A stretch of DNA of 64,000 bases from a virus. Of this stretch, positions 37,398-44,752 are shown piece after piece. Numbering within the stretch: the first letter of the stretch is position 1; every line of letters starts with the position of its first letter. The translations under genes and the position numbers were made by a program. The notes under the pieces were generated by a model. That model saw nothing but the letters and a program-made list of their open reading frames with translations, did not search any database and was not told the DNA's origin. Location of the stretch: positions 62,001 through 126,000 of IMG/VR virus record IMGVR_UViG_3300017971_000001; one strand, 5' to 3'.

Positions 37398-37627
37398 AGC
37401 GACCGCGACGACGATACCGAGTCCCCGACGTTCACCTCCCGCTCGAGCTCGACGCGTTCGGCTGGGGACTGCGCTGCTTCGGGCAAACTCGCTGGGACTG
37501 GTTCGACGAGCTCGTGGTTGGAGGGCTGGGCTTGAGGCGAAAGACAGGCGCCGGTCAACGGCGCTGCGCAGGCGTTCACCACAGGCCAGACGAGTGGCCG
37601 CCGAGATCGCACGAGGTCATTTTCTAA
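37394..37627 (+). CDS. Mini-gene H13
   Basis: 77 residues from ATG. Starts MKRPRRRYRVPDVHLPLELD; AFGWGLRCFGQTRWDWFDEL, GGLGLRRKTGAG. Paralogue of H14. Stop TAA. Confidence 0.7.
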   Translation: MKRPRRRYRVPDVHLPLELDAFGWGLRCFGQTRWDWFDELVVGGLGLRRKTGAGQRRCAGVHHRPDEWPPRSHEVIF

Positions 37628-37858
37628 ATGAAGAGATCGAGGCGGAGGTATCGCGTTCACGACGCAAACTCGTTCGGCCAGCCTGACTCCTACGGCTGGG
37701 CCATGGACGGATTCGGTCAGCTGGACTGGCGCTGGTACGACCCCATGTATGTCGAGGGGAGGGGCCTCGGGCGGAAGTTGGGAGACGGGCTGTGGTATGG
37801 AGCGGGGGCGTCTCGACTCAACCGGCGCTACACGCTCATGTACGAGGGGCCTGAATGA
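37628..37858 (+). CDS. Mini-gene H14
   Basis: 76 residues from ATG directly after the TAA of H13. Starts MKRSRRRYRVHDANSFGQPD; YGWAMDGFGQLDWRWYDPMY, GRGLGRKLGDGLWYG. Confidence 0.7.
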   Translation: MKRSRRRYRVHDANSFGQPDSYGWAMDGFGQLDWRWYDPMYVEGRGLGRKLGDGLWYGAGASRLNRRYTLMYEGPE

Positions 37859-38010
37859 GAAGGCGGCGCAGAATGCCCCAGATTCGATTCAACTGCCCTG
37901 AGTCCGCAGGGTTCGGGCTGAATGAATCGGGCTTGAATTCGTGGTGGTCTCGTCAGCCTCCGCGGGGAAGCGGGCTATGGCTGCCGGTAGGGCTGGCGTG
38001 CTGGTCATGA
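37855..38010 (+). CDS. Mini-gene H15
   Basis: 51 residues from ATG. Starts MRRRRRMPQIRFNCPESAGF; GLNESGLNSWWS, GSGLWLPVGLACWS. Confidence 0.7.
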   Translation: MRRRRRMPQIRFNCPESAGFGLNESGLNSWWSRQPPRGSGLWLPVGLACWS

Positions 38011-38171
38011 AGCGTCGTCGACGGATCGGCAACCCCTGCTGCAGCCACATGCGTGGATACGGCCTGAGGAAAACGCTGAGCGTTGGGCTCTGTCCTTTGG
38101 TCTGGGATCGATTGAAGTCCCTTGAATCGGGGCGAGGTTTGGTCCACGCGTTCGGCTGGGGGATCGAATGA
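38007..38171 (+). CDS. Mini-gene H16
   Basis: 54 residues from ATG. Starts MKRRRRIGNPCCSHMRGYGL; ends GRGLVHAFGWGIE. Confidence 0.7.
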   Translation: MKRRRRIGNPCCSHMRGYGLRKTLSVGLCPLVWDRLKSLESGRGLVHAFGWGIE

Positions 38172-38338
38172 AGCGCAGGCGGAAATGCAGGCGGCCGAAG
38201 AGGTTCGTCTCGACGGGGCTCACTCCCTATCACTGGATCAACCTCGAGCGAGGCGTTGGGCTAAGGTGTTTTGTTGGGTCCGGGGTCATATCCTCTTGGG
38301 GTGACTATGTGATCGGCAGGAACCCCTCTCAAGCATGA
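38168..38338 (+). CDS. Mini-gene H17
   Basis: 56 residues from ATG. Starts MKRRRKCRRPKRFVSTGLTP; ERGVGLRCFVGSGVISSWGD. Confidence 0.7.
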   Translation: MKRRRKCRRPKRFVSTGLTPYHWINLERGVGLRCFVGSGVISSWGDYVIGRNPSQA

Positions 38339-38372
38339 AGTGAAACGCACAAACAAGGAGGAACTGGAATGA
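38335..38372 (+). CDS. Two minimal bridging ORFs
   Basis: ATG-AAG-TGA (38335-38343) overlaps GTG 38340, which opens a 10-codon ORF (MKRTNKEELE, 38340-38372). Its TGA overlaps ATG 38369. Both keep the stop/start chain and the MK(R) beginning, as if remnants of a mini-gene. Confidence 0.4.
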
Positions 38373-38791
38373 CGAAAGCGAACAAAGAGGTCCCCGGGGA
38401 TCTCGCGAAATTGATCCACTGCTACACCGGGCCGGGGGTCGCCCTCTACGCTCAGACGCAGCGAGGCGAGAAGAGCCGGCTGCCGAGGGAGCGCCTGGAG
38501 GAACTCGTCGAGGAGGGTTGGCTCTCGGCTCACGATCGATCGTTCGCTGAAGGCTGGGACGGGGAAGAGGAAGAGATCGCTCCCGAGTTCGAAGACGGGA
38601 GGTGGTGGAACCCCGGCACCGGCGACGAGATCCCCGCCGAGAAAGTCTACCGCTCCTACCTGACTCTTCCGGCGGCCCACGAAACGCACGCAGCAAAGCT
38701 GGCTCGACTCGAGCGCCTGCGGAGCCGAGTCCGCGAGACGCTCGACGAGATCGCCGCCCTGGAGCAAGAACTCGGAATTCAGGGCGAGTGA
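38369..38791 (+). CDS. Hypothetical acidic protein inside block H, 140 residues
   Basis: AAGGAGG upstream and coupled on both sides, yet unrelated to the mini-genes. RYSYL-type core (VALYAQTQRGEKSRLPRERL; ERLEELVEEGWLSA), an acidic middle, and a coiled coil at the end (LARLERLRSRVRETLDEIAA). Function unknown. Confidence 0.7.
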   Translation: MTKANKEVPGDLAKLIHCYTGPGVALYAQTQRGEKSRLPRERLEELVEEGWLSAHDRSFAEGWDGEEEEIAPEFEDGRWWNPGTGDEIPAEKVYRSYLTLPAAHETHAAKLARLERLRSRVRETLDEIAALEQELGIQGE

Positions 38792-38994
38792 GGCGGCACA
38801 GACTGCGATTCTGCAGACGGAAAGACGCTGGCGTCGGACTGCGCTACGCCATGAGCGGCATGCAGCACTTCGCGCCGCACCCATTCATGCTCGTGAGGTT
38901 GCACGTCATTGGACGAGGGGTCGGACGAGGCTATGTGGGCCAGGACGCGTCCCTGCGGCCCGATCCGAGCCGCGCCCTGAGGCGGGGCGTATGA
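38788..38994 (+). CDS. Mini-gene H18
   Basis: 68 residues from GTG. Starts MRRHRLRFCRRKDAGVGLRY; IGRGVGRGYVG, ending ALRRGV. Confidence 0.65.
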   Translation: MRRHRLRFCRRKDAGVGLRYAMSGMQHFAPHPFMLVRLHVIGRGVGRGYVGQDASLRPDPSRALRRGV

Positions 38995-39188
38995 GCCGTC
39001 GTCGCAGAACCTTCTGGCTCTTTGTGGACGGAGGTCTGGGCAAGGGCCTGGGCGACAACCACGCCGCCGGCGCCGAGTGCGACGCGTGGGAGCTCGGCGA
39101 ACTCGGGTTCGACATTGACCTCCCCTTCGAGGGAAGCGGGCTGCGCCGATCGTGCGGCTGGGGAATCGAGGGGCTGGGTCCGTGGTGA
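38991..39188 (+). CDS. Mini-gene H19
   Basis: 65 residues from ATG. Starts MSRRRRTFWLFVDGGLGKGL; GSGLRRSCGWGIEGLGPW. Confidence 0.7.
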   Translation: MSRRRRTFWLFVDGGLGKGLGDNHAAGAECDAWELGELGFDIDLPFEGSGLRRSCGWGIEGLGPW

Positions 39189-39333
39189 GGCGGCGCAAGC
39201 GAAGGAAGTGGTTCTTCACGGACGCCGGCGTCGGGCGCGGGGCTCAGGCCCGCCACGGAATTGGACTTGAGTACATGCCCTCGTCCATGGAAGGGTGCGG
39301 GCTGTGGCGCCCTTGGGCTGGGGGAACGAATGA
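39185..39333 (+). CDS. Mini-gene H20 with apparent -1 frameshift
   Basis: From GTG 39185: MRRRKRRKWFFTDAGVGRGA, then GIGLEYMPSSMEGCGLWRP. One extra C in the CCC run near 39310 would continue into LGWGNE and the TGA at 39331-39333 that overlaps H21, the usual family ending. As given, the frame runs on through H21 and fuses with H22 at 39679. Confidence 0.5.
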
Positions 39334-39500
39334 GGCGGAGAAGAAGGCCGGCGGGCGTCATTTCGGACGAACTCATGATCGGACTCGGGCTGGGCGACGA
39401 GATCGGCGGCGGTCAGTTCTGGGGAGCCGGGATCGGTTTGCGCCGTGGCTGGGGATCGTGGCGATCCAAGTCGGTCGCCCTGGAGGCCTTTGCTCTATGA
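39330..39500 (+). CDS. Mini-gene H21
   Basis: 56 residues from ATG. Starts MRRRRRPAGVISDELMIGLG, then LGDEIGGGQFWGAGIGLRRG. Confidence 0.7.
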   Translation: MRRRRRPAGVISDELMIGLGLGDEIGGGQFWGAGIGLRRGWGSWRSKSVALEAFAL

Positions 39501-39679
39501 GGCGACGCAGGAGAGTGAAGACCGGCATGCTTTGGGACTGGGAGATTGGAGTCGGGCTCGAGGGGACGGGCGGATTGCTCAATTACGCGCACGGCCTGCT
39601 GAGTTACATGTCGACCGCTTGGATCAGCTACAGCGGGCGAGGTGATTGCCGCGGGCTCGGTGAAGGAGATCCGCGTTGA
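39497..39679 (+). CDS. Mini-gene H22
   Basis: 60 residues from ATG. Starts MRRRRRVKTGMLWDWEIGVG; ends SGRGDCRGLGEGDPR. Shares RRVKTG(M/I)L with H23. Confidence 0.7.
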   Translation: MRRRRRVKTGMLWDWEIGVGLEGTGGLLNYAHGLLSYMSTAWISYSGRGDCRGLGEGDPR

Positions 39680-39837
39680 AGCGAGGAAGGCGAGTGAAGA
39701 CCGGGATCCTCCATTCGAAGGAAATCTCCGCGGGAATGATCAGTTACCAATGTATCCATTACGGAAGAGGGCTTAGGAACCACCTATCCCCTTGGCGCAC
39801 ATTCTTCTATCGAAGCCGTGGGCTTGGTAAATGGTGA
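39676..39837 (+). CDS. Mini-gene H23
   Basis: 53 residues from TTG. Starts MKRGRRVKTGILHSKEISAG; YGRGLRNHLSPW, then SRGLGKW. Confidence 0.7.
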   Translation: MKRGRRVKTGILHSKEISAGMISYQCIHYGRGLRNHLSPWRTFFYRSRGLGKW

Positions 39838-40061
39838 GGCGCAGGCGACTGGCAATCCTCGGCCTCGATAGCATGGAGGCCGTCGCCCTCATGACGGGAG
39901 AGGGCAAGATTGCGCCAGCCGACGAGCTCGGCGGCGAGGTCGGATACGGTCTGCTGGTCGAGGCTGGCTACGGTCACGCGACGACCAAAGGGAATAGCTA
40001 TCTGCGCTGCACGGGACGAGGTTTGAGGAAGAGCGTGTCTGGAGGCATTCGATCATGGTAA
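39834..40061 (+). CDS. Mini-gene H24
   Basis: 75 residues from GTG (ATG 39831 possible). Starts MRRRRLAILGLDSMEAVALM; EVGYGLLVEAGYGHAT, GRGLRKSVSGGIRSW. Stop TAA in TGGTAAGGCG. Confidence 0.7.
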   Translation: MRRRRLAILGLDSMEAVALMTGEGKIAPADELGGEVGYGLLVEAGYGHATTKGNSYLRCTGRGLRKSVSGGIRSW

Positions 40062-40246
40062 GGCGGAGGCGAAGGCTGAACTCCGGTTACTACTGGGGCG
40101 TCGCCGGGGCCGGGTTCGGCCGGCTGGTTGGCTGGGGGGCCTCTATCGCAATTGGGGAATCCGCAGAGCGCAACGTGGGAATCGGTGTCGGCGGTGGCGT
40201 CATGCCTTCCGGCGCTGCTTTGATCGACGCGGGGTGGCGGTGGTAA
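40055..40246 (+). CDS. Mini-gene H25
   Basis: 63 residues from ATG overlapping TGGTAA. Starts MVRRRRRLNSGYYWGVAGAG; FGRLVGWGASIAIGES, NVGIGVGGGV. Confidence 0.7.
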   Translation: MVRRRRRLNSGYYWGVAGAGFGRLVGWGASIAIGESAERNVGIGVGGGVMPSGAALIDAGWRW

Positions 40247-40485
40247 AGAGGCGTCGGCGCAGGCCGTTACCTGCGATCATTTTCTGCGCCGCTGGCGCAG
40301 GAGCGAACACCCACTCGGAATTCAATCGGCGGGACTTTGGCCTGGGGCAGCAGTCAGAGATCGGGTTCGCAAGAACGGGTCGAGACTCGTGCCTGGGCGG
40401 GGCCGGTTTCTCGGTATCGATCGGAGCAGGGATCGTCTCCGGGGCCGGGAAGGCCCTCACCGGTCACTACTGGGGGTACCTGTGA
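40240..40485 (+). CDS. Mini-gene H26
   Basis: 81 residues from GTG overlapping TGGTAA. Starts MVKRRRRRPLPAIIFCAAGA; GAGANTHSEFN, LGGAGFSVSIGAGIVSGAG. Confidence 0.7.
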   Translation: MVKRRRRRPLPAIIFCAAGAGANTHSEFNRRDFGLGQQSEIGFARTGRDSCLGGAGFSVSIGAGIVSGAGKALTGHYWGYL

Positions 40486-40691
40486 AAAGGCGGCGCAGGA
40501 CCATTCTCTCGAGCTTCTGCAGCTGGTTCTATCCGAAGCGGCGGGTCATGGGGCGAGGCCGCAGGCGGTACGTTGGAACCGGCCGGAACAAGCGGCCTGG
40601 GGTGCCTACGGCCTGGGGCGACGGGCAGTATCAGTGCCTCGCGATCGGCGTCGATCGAGCCACGGGCTTCGGGCGGGGGTCCTTTCATTGA
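40482..40691 (+). CDS. Mini-gene H27
   Basis: 69 residues from GTG. Starts MKRRRRTILSSFCSWFYPKR; MGRGRRRYVGTGRNK, IGVDRATGFGRGSFH. Confidence 0.7.
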   Translation: MKRRRRTILSSFCSWFYPKRRVMGRGRRRYVGTGRNKRPGVPTAWGDGQYQCLAIGVDRATGFGRGSFH

Positions 40692-40876
40692 GACGGCGCC
40701 GCTACCGCATTCACTACACTCGCTACCTCCAGCGCGGAGGGCCCTACCGCGGCTGCGGTCAAACGTTCTGCGTCGGCGTCTCGAACCTCGACTTCTTCAG
40801 GATCGGATCTGGAATGGGCTGCGGTAGAGAGTCGGGTCGCGCACAGCAGCGAGACGTCGGCGGGTCGTTCCAATGA
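40688..40876 (+). CDS. Mini-gene H28
   Basis: 62 residues from TTG. Starts MRRRRYRIHYTRYLQRGGPY; FRIGSGMGCGRESGR. Confidence 0.7.
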   Translation: MRRRRYRIHYTRYLQRGGPYRGCGQTFCVGVSNLDFFRIGSGMGCGRESGRAQQRDVGGSFQ

Positions 40877-41085
40877 ATCGGCGCCGTAGGCGGCGGGCGG
40901 TTCAAACTCCGTTCTTTGGTCCCTGCTCTTCAGGGCTGCGGCGAATCACAGGAGCCGCCATTACCGGGAGGTTTCATTACCGATACGTTGCTGGCTGCGG
41001 AGTTGGTGTATGCTTCGCGCGCCCTCCGAACCTAAGATCCTTCCAATTCACCCCCTGGCCGATCTCTGGCCGCCGCCCTAGTTAG
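40873..41085 (+). CDS. Mini-gene H29
   Basis: 70 residues from ATG, last of the block. Starts MNRRRRRRAVQTPFFGPCSS; AAITGRFHYRYVAGCGVGVC. Less Gly at the end; stop TAG, then AGGAG for the next gene. Confidence 0.65.
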   Translation: MNRRRRRRAVQTPFFGPCSSGLRRITGAAITGRFHYRYVAGCGVGVCFARPPNLRSFQFTPWPISGRRPS

Positions 41086-41094
41086 GAGAGCCGC

Positions 41095-41601
41095 ATGGCT
41101 GACGAAGGATTCCGCGAACTTCACCGAGACCTGGCACGCGCCGTGCCGAGCATGTCCCTCGACAAACTCGCTTACATGGCGATCACGATCAACGACGCTC
41201 TGATCGAAGCCTACCTCGAAGGGCATTCCTGGGAGTCCGTCTTGGGCCACCTCTCGCAAGGGAATCAGGATCGGACGCGGGCGGGGTGCGCTTCGATCTG
41301 GCAGATTCCCGAGGAAGAGGTTCGCTTCAGGCATGTGATCGTTCCTGGACCCGGGCACCTCGGCCTCGCGAGCGGAATCGGGCCTGCGACCATGACCAAC
41401 CTGTTCAGCGCGATCGAAAAAGCCGGGCTCATGGACGTCCGCTGGGAAGAGTGGGCCTCCCGGCTATACAGCCGGATCGACCGCGAGCGAAGGCTTGAGG
41501 CGCGAAAGAACGTGGCCAAAGAAGGGTTCACGGGTGATTGCTACCACCTGCTCGGACAGCCCTTGTGGTGGGTCGTCGCGCGCAAGTCGGGGGTCGTGTG
41601 A
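41095..41601 (+). CDS. Hypothetical protein, 168 residues
   Basis: AGGAGAG before ATG restarts translation after block H. Helical start (LDKLAYMAITINDALIEAYL), central Gly-rich turn (GPGHLGLASGIGPATMTNLF), Trp-rich end. GTGA couples it to the next gene. No family. Confidence 0.65.
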   Translation: MADEGFRELHRDLARAVPSMSLDKLAYMAITINDALIEAYLEGHSWESVLGHLSQGNQDRTRAGCASIWQIPEEEVRFRHVIVPGPGHLGLASGIGPATMTNLFSAIEKAGLMDVRWEEWASRLYSRIDRERRLEARKNVAKEGFTGDCYHLLGQPLWWVVARKSGVV

Positions 41602-42116
41602 TCCTTCCGCAAGCCGTCAACCAGTTGGACTGGGGCCCCGTAGAGGTGGTCGCCAATCTCCTGTTCGTCGAGGTCGAGCGCAGCGTCGATTTCGACAAGG
41701 CACGCTGGGACGGCCGCGTGATCCGCACGGACTATCCGGTCGACGCCCTGCACGACCTTGCCCATTTCCAGGTCGCACCCGCCTGGCGCCGAAAGCGCGT
41801 CGGGTTTGGGCTTGGCCTCGAGCCGACCGGGGGGAACGCCTATGCACCTTCCCTCGCCAGCAACGACCGCGCGATCGCCGAAGAAGAACTCGCGTCCATG
41901 CTCGGATTGATCTGGGCCTGCGAGCTCGGTTACGAGTGGAAGAAAGAGGCCTGCGAGCACTCATGGTGCGTCGAGGGCGTAGAGCACCCGGCCGCGCTCA
42001 GCCTCGGCCACAGCGACAAGCTGGACGCAATCGGCGTCACCAAGGACGGCGGAATCAACTGGCCGCCTCGCTGCGCCCGGCCCTGGCGATCCTCGGACTT
42101 CTGGCAGGCCGGCTAG
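41598..42116 (+). CDS. Hypothetical protein, 172 residues
   Basis: GTG 41598. LDWGPVEVVANLLFVEVERS, then FQVAPAWRRKRVGFGLGLEP and AEEELASMLGLIWACELGYE. Its stop shares bases with the stop of the convergent leftward gene at 42113. No family. Confidence 0.65.
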   Translation: MILPQAVNQLDWGPVEVVANLLFVEVERSVDFDKARWDGRVIRTDYPVDALHDLAHFQVAPAWRRKRVGFGLGLEPTGGNAYAPSLASNDRAIAEEELASMLGLIWACELGYEWKKEACEHSWCVEGVEHPAALSLGHSDKLDAIGVTKDGGINWPPRCARPWRSSDFWQAG

Positions 42117-42280
42117 TCGAGCTCGTCTTCGGGCTCTTCTTCAGAGGCCGTCAGCTTGTCTAGCTCCCTCTTGATCCTCCAGAACCAGTAGAGGTGCTTG
42201 ACCTTGGCGTAGAGGAGCTTGATCGCGGTGAGAGCGATCAGCGAACTCGCGGCCAGGAGAATCCAGTGCCTCAATTCCAC
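42113..42280 (-). CDS. Small membrane-anchored protein, 55 residues
   Basis: GTG 42280 (or TTG 42274, which overlaps a TGA of another frame as TTGA). LRHWILLAASSLIALTAIKL is a membrane helix; the tail is charged and acidic (KRELDKLTASEEEPEDELD). Confidence 0.6.
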   Translation of the reverse strand: MELRHWILLAASSLIALTAIKLLYAKVKHLYWFWRIKRELDKLTASEEEPEDELD

Positions 42281-42533
42281 AGCTGCGCCCCTTGGTTCGC
42301 TTGTGGTGAATCTTCATTCCGGTCATGCAGCCCAGACCGTACCCCAGGCCAACCGGCAAGAACGACCATACGCCGTGCTCGACAACGGAAGAAATGACGA
42401 AGACGTCGACGAATGAAACCGCGAGCGAGGTCGGCAGGATCGGAAGGTAGTTGCAAGAGACCGCGTTAAGCGAGTTCAGGGTGCGCAGAAGCGCGCTGGA
42501 GAACACAGCGACGGCGATCAGGAGGAACGTCAC
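42141..42533 (-). CDS. Polytopic membrane protein, C-terminus uncertain
   Basis: GTG 42533 overlaps the upstream stop. Hydrophobic helices at residues 1-20 (MTFLLIAVAVFSSALLRTLN) and about 33-65. From about residue 75 the frame becomes unlike protein and overlaps the next gene by 140 bases; the -1 frame would end at QGAQLWN with TGA exactly at the next TTG. A lost base near 42300 is likely. Confidence 0.55.
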   Translation of the reverse strand: MTFLLIAVAVFSSALLRTLNSLNAVSCNYLPILPTSLAVSFVDVFVISSVVEHGVWSFLPVGLGYGLGCMTGMKIHHKRTKGRSCGIEALDSPGREFADRSHRDQAPLRQGQAPLLVLEDQEGARQADGL

Positions 42534-43312
42534 CGACGCAAGCGCTCGCTCAGAGAAACGAAGACGTCAGCGTCTTCAAAGCGGGGGACCTCGAGCTCGG
42601 GGATCATGGCGATCCAGCGGTCGCTCAGGATCCGGTTCGGGCACGCTGTAATCAGCGCGACGCCGCCCTCTCGAACAGTAACTTGAAAGTTGATCGAGTC
42701 GTTGCTCATGAGCACGAAATCGCCGAGCACTTTTTCCGCTATCTCTGGACGGGTCTTCACGTAAAGGCTCGACCGCAGCGGATCGATCGGCCGAAACGAG
42801 CAGAAGGGAGACAACGTCAACGTCGCCCGTCCGTCCCAGCCCTCAACGGTGATCGAGTAGTCCCAGGGCGGCTGCTGAGTTTCTAGATAGAAACCGACTG
42901 AATCCCCCTCCGAATCCGCGAAGGGCCTGGCCGGGCCGCCCCTTCGGAAAAGCTCCGCCGGAAGATCGGAGAACTCGCCGCGCAAGAACGTAAGCACCTT
43001 CCCGAAATCCCATTGAGGTCGAGAGTAGCCATGAACCTTCCGGGTCAACTGGTCATACTCCTCGGCGGAGATCTCGACCTCGTACCGCCTGCGCCAAGGG
43101 AGCTCAGCCTCGAAGAGATCGCGCCAGGCGCGAACCTGCGGAAACAACAAGGGCTTGACCGAATTCTCGGCCTGGTCGTCTGCCTCGAGCAGCTGCTCGA
43201 CGTAGGGATCTCCGTAGCGCTGTCCCAAGCGAATCCAGCGCTCGCGATCTTCTTCTAGACCGCTCTCCTTATATCGCAGAAACGCGCGGCGGAGTCGTTC
43301 GTCAGGCGTCAT
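42530..43312 (-). CDS. Hypothetical protein, 260 residues
   Basis: Helical N-terminus (DERLRRAFLRYKESGLEEDR), then a beta-rich body rich in Phe, Leu and Asp with no visible catalytic set. Neighbour of a same-direction 214-residue protein of similar beta character. Unknown. Confidence 0.7.
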   Translation of the reverse strand: MTPDERLRRAFLRYKESGLEEDRERWIRLGQRYGDPYVEQLLEADDQAENSVKPLLFPQVRAWRDLFEAELPWRRRYEVEISAEEYDQLTRKVHGYSRPQWDFGKVLTFLRGEFSDLPAELFRRGGPARPFADSEGDSVGFYLETQQPPWDYSITVEGWDGRATLTLSPFCSFRPIDPLRSSLYVKTRPEIAEKVLGDFVLMSNDSINFQVTVREGGVALITACPNRILSDRWIAMIPELEVPRFEDADVFVSLSERLRR

Positions 43313-43953
43313 TCCTCGTACTCCAACATGCCGGGACCGAGGCTGGGGTTCTGGTGACTCTGCGGCATGTCAAGAATGTGCGGCTGCTCGCTGTAGGCGA
43401 ACTCGAACTGCTCGCCCGTGCTGTAGGGCGAAAGCGTGAATCCTCCGCCGTGCGAGCGCGGCAGGAAGAACAGGTTATGCGACTGCAACTCCTGGTTCTC
43501 CCAAATCGTGAGGTAGGGCAAGCCACCAGCGTTCTCAAAAGAAAGCAGTTGATTCGTCCAGGCCTCGTCGCTGCCGAGGCCGCCGAAGGACACGTCCCCA
43601 AACACATAGCCCGGGTAGTCCGACTCCTCGCGCGTGGCCAGCGTGATCGCGCCCGAGCCCTCAAAGTTGACGCCGGGCAGTGAAACGTATCCCCTGAGCT
43701 CGGGCGGGGCCGGGAGGACTTGCGGAGAACTGACCGGCCCGCCGAACTCGCTGAGGCTGAAGGGAATGTCAATGTAGCCCTCGACCTCTCGGGTCATGAT
43801 CGGCCAGACGCGATCCGGGTCCGCGGCCAGGTCCCGGCCCGCGCGCTCGTAGCAATACTCGACGCCGTAAACCGAGTCGTGGAACTCGTCCGCCAGGCCG
43901 GGCGTATTGCGCAGGATCGCCGCGGCGCGGCTGAGGATCTCGTCGGGGCTCAT
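43309..43953 (-). CDS. Hypothetical protein, 214 residues
   Basis: Helical start (DEILSRAAAILRNTPGLADE), then REVEGYIDIPFSLSEFGGPV and a Gly/Phe/Tyr-rich beta region ending HILDMPQSHQNPS. SMI1/KNR4-like arrangement is possible but not certain. Confidence 0.65.
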   Translation of the reverse strand: MSPDEILSRAAAILRNTPGLADEFHDSVYGVEYCYERAGRDLAADPDRVWPIMTREVEGYIDIPFSLSEFGGPVSSPQVLPAPPELRGYVSLPGVNFEGSGAITLATREESDYPGYVFGDVSFGGLGSDEAWTNQLLSFENAGGLPYLTIWENQELQSHNLFFLPRSHGGGFTLSPYSTGEQFEFAYSEQPHILDMPQSHQNPSLGPGMLEYEE

Positions 43954-43962
43954 ACCTTCAGT

Positions 43963-44418
43963 TTAGCCCGGACGACGATCCAAGACCTCCTCGCCCTCGG
44001 GGAGCAGGCGATAGATCGGGCGGTATTTCCTCCGCGGGCAGCAGAAGCGCTTAACAAGCCCGCCGCGCTGAAGTGCCTCCAGGTAATGCTTCACCAGGGA
44101 ACTCTCGAGCAAGAGGCACTTGCGGATCGCGCCGATCCCCTTGGGTTGCTCGAGCGCGAGCAGCACGTCATACGCGATCGATCCATTCAGGTCGACCTGG
44201 GTCCAGCCACGCTTCTTGACGCGCTCGATCTCCTCTTCTCGGGAGGCAATCTCCTGGATCACCTTCGCCGCATAGTCGTTTCCCTCGAGGTGGTCCGAGC
44301 AAAAGGCCTTGTAACCGTAGGTTCGGTTGAAGCAGCCCGGGTGCTCGCAAGGACGAGCTCCGCGCCGCTCGCTCTCCTCCCAATGGCTTTCGCGGGTGTC
44401 CCGGTGCCCTTCACTCAT
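43963..44418 (-). CDS. Zinc-finger winged-helix protein
   Basis: 151 residues from ATG 44418. CEHPGCFNRTYGYKAFCSDH is a C-x4-C...C-x2-H finger; SIAYDVLLALEQPKGIGAIR, LLESSLVKHYLEALQRGGLV then RFC is a winged-helix with ArsR/MarR-like spacing. Same two-domain layout as the protein at 56805-57344, so the two are paralogues. Probable DNA- or RNA-binding regulator. Confidence 0.65.
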   Translation of the reverse strand: MSEGHRDTRESHWEESERRGARPCEHPGCFNRTYGYKAFCSDHLEGNDYAAKVIQEIASREEEIERVKKRGWTQVDLNGSIAYDVLLALEQPKGIGAIRKCLLLESSLVKHYLEALQRGGLVKRFCCPRRKYRPIYRLLPEGEEVLDRRPG

Positions 44419-44752
44419 GCGCTTGATCCTGACCGGACGATCGCAGGTCCTGCAACTCGCTGTCAGCGAGCTCGTCAAGGAGGCGCGAAGCCTCGGCGTC
44501 GCAGCCGCCGTAGAGGTGCATGAGAACGAAGGTCATGCTCTCAGCGATCCCGCCCCAGACCACCAAGTCGGCGCTGAAGTCCCAAACGTCCTCCAGCAAC
44601 TCTCTGCGCTCTTGCTGCTCCTCCAGCGCCTCGGTCCGCGGGAGCTCGCGTGCCCGACGGGCGAACCGTCGGAGGGTGAGGCAGAACTCGTACTCGAGCT
44701 CGCCCGGCTTGGGGCCGTTTGTGTCGCGATCAGGATTCGGCGCCTTCCCCAC
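44411..44752 (-). CDS. Hypothetical helical protein, 113 residues
   Basis: Start uncertain: GTG 44752 with GAGG upstream, inside the 3' end of the integrase gene; TTG 44767 is another option. Helical (RTEALEEQQERRELLEDVWD; ADLVVWGGIAESMTFVLMHL). ATGA-type coupling to the next gene. Confidence 0.55.
   Translation of the reverse strand: MGKAPNPDRDTNGPKPGELEYEFCLTLRRFARRARELPRTEALEEQQERRELLEDVWDFSADLVVWGGIAESMTFVLMHLYGGCDAEASRLLDELADSELQDLRSSGQDQAHE

Larger units (their letters stand above)
34851..41085 (+). other. Block H: 29 chained Arg4-Gly mini-genes (type block of the family)
   Basis: The family across blocks A-H has 88 members of about 46-93 codons. Pattern: Met, then K/R/N/S/T, then four or more Arg; next 15-20 mixed residues; then glycine alternating with hydrophobic or aromatic residues (GxGLGxGxG), often ending GWG(L/I)E. 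Arg codons vary (CGA, CGC, CGT, AGG, AGA) while Arg is kept, so selection acts on peptide. Starts ATG, GTG and TTG mostly overlap the previous TGA; TGGTAAGGCG junctions use a TAA variant. Internal paralogue pairs are H1/H4, H2/H8, H13/H14 and H22/H23. Inserted ordinary genes: 36379-36591 and 38369-38791. All members point away from 34.2 kb. No known domain, signal peptide or membrane helix. Confidence 0.85.

Noticed and set aside
1386-41085. Diversity-generating retroelement or integron cassettes
   Set aside because: No reverse transcriptase, no attC-like sites and no integrase beside the blocks; members differ throughout and not at adenines.
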